DNA from: Flavobacteriales bacterium
GTDB lineage: Bacteria > Bacteroidota > Bacteroidia > Flavobacteriales_E > Vicingaceae
DNA length: 64,000 nt
NCBI GenBank assembly: GCA_020635795.1
Contig: JACJZD010000001.1
Coordinates: 381,001-445,000, forward strand
Direction of reading: 5' to 3'
The notes beneath the pieces are model-generated. The model was not told the DNA's origin and searched no databases. It worked only from the letters and a program-made list of their open reading frames with translations. Both the position numbers and the translations under genes were made by a program. The number at the start of each line of letters is the position of its first letter. Position 1 is the stretch's first letter. This document shows, piece after piece, positions 63,821-64,000 of the stretch.

Positions 63821-64000
63821 ATGAATATGAAAAATATTAAAGTTGCAATAACAATATTTTTATCTAGTATAACATTAGCATCATCTGTTTATGCTGGTAA
63901 TGAGGATAGAGCAGGTGAGGCAGGTGCTTCGCAATTGTTAATAAACCCTTGGGTAAGAAGTGTAGGTTTTGGTGGAGCAAATACAGCTTCAGCAACTGGC
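63821..64000 (+). CDS. PorV/PorQ-family protein, N-terminal part (cut by window end)
   Basis: Only the first 60 codons are in the window. An ATG at 63821 (or 63827) opens a signal peptide (KNIKVAITIFLSSITLASSV) followed by YAGNEDRAGEAGASQLLINP and WVRSVGFGGANTASATG, which matches the N-terminus of PorV/PorQ-type barrel proteins of the T9SS. It follows the 1388-residue gene by 42 bp on the same strand. The stop codon lies outside the window, so length and the rest of the family features cannot be checked. Confidence 0.7.
   Translation, partial: MNMKNIKVAITIFLSSITLASSVYAGNEDRAGEAGASQLLINPWVRSVGFGGANTASATG

Overview
The window is AT-rich and gene-dense and comes from the chromosome of a Bacteroidota bacterium, most likely Flavobacteriales or a close relative. 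The evidence is type IX secretion and gliding genes (gldJ, a porP/sprF homologue, porU, porV), secreted proteins with T9SS C-terminal sorting domains, a bacillithiol gene (bshC), DUF3467 and DUF4295 proteins, and repeated use of the Bacteroidota -7 box TAnnTTTG with a TTG/TTTG -33 element. No rRNA, insertion sequence, prophage, integron or CRISPR was seen. The genus cannot be named from sequence alone.

Layout. (1) 1-17.7 kb, minus strand: a translation and transcription block, read from high to low coordinates: rpsU, xerC-like recombinase, hpf, tRNA-Thr(TGT), tRNA-Tyr, tRNA-Gly, tRNA-Thr(GGT), tuf, tRNA-Trp, secE, nusG, rplK, rplA, rplJ, rplL, rpoB, rpoC, then a DUF3467 protein and a secreted GloVer-repeat protein. 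Several gaps hold strong RNA hairpins. (2) 17.7-23.4 kb, minus: anmK; an NSS/SNF sodium symporter with an unlisted 50-residue partner; a helix-hairpin-helix protein, apt and an acyl-CoA dehydrogenase. (3) 23.5-28.5 kb: a second acyl-CoA dehydrogenase (+), then murF, gldJ and a porP/sprF homologue (-). (4) 28.7-39.7 kb, plus: porU, porV, ispF, murB, rpmG, DUF4295, ftsY, rimO, bshC. (5) 39.7-48.5 kb: a T9SS type B surface protein (-), then guaA, a LysM/periplasmic-binding fusion, a short LETM1-like protein and a choice-of-anchor-B secreted protein (+). (6) 48.6-55.3 kb, minus: lpxK, purine nucleoside phosphorylase, udk, an M1 peptidase that appears fused to an outer-membrane barrel, lpxH and a MerR regulator. 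(7) 55.4-64 kb, plus: a small acidic lipoprotein, then a TonB-dependent receptor, a 1388-residue secreted protein and the start of a PorV/PorQ-family barrel.

How the genes fit together. Much of the window is housekeeping, but an envelope and secretion theme runs through it. PorU (sortase), PorV (shuttle barrel), GldJ and the PorP/SprF protein belong to the T9SS, and at least four large proteins here look like its cargo. murB, murF, anmK, lpxH, lpxK and ispF supply cell-envelope precursors.

The items most worth following up are the peptidase-barrel fusion, the TonB receptor/large protein/PorV-like locus, a promoter that starts transcription inside the preceding gene's terminator hairpin, the structured rplL-rpoB spacer, two start codons that sit directly behind intrinsic terminators, and a set of apparently leaderless genes (guaA, merR-like, small lipoprotein).
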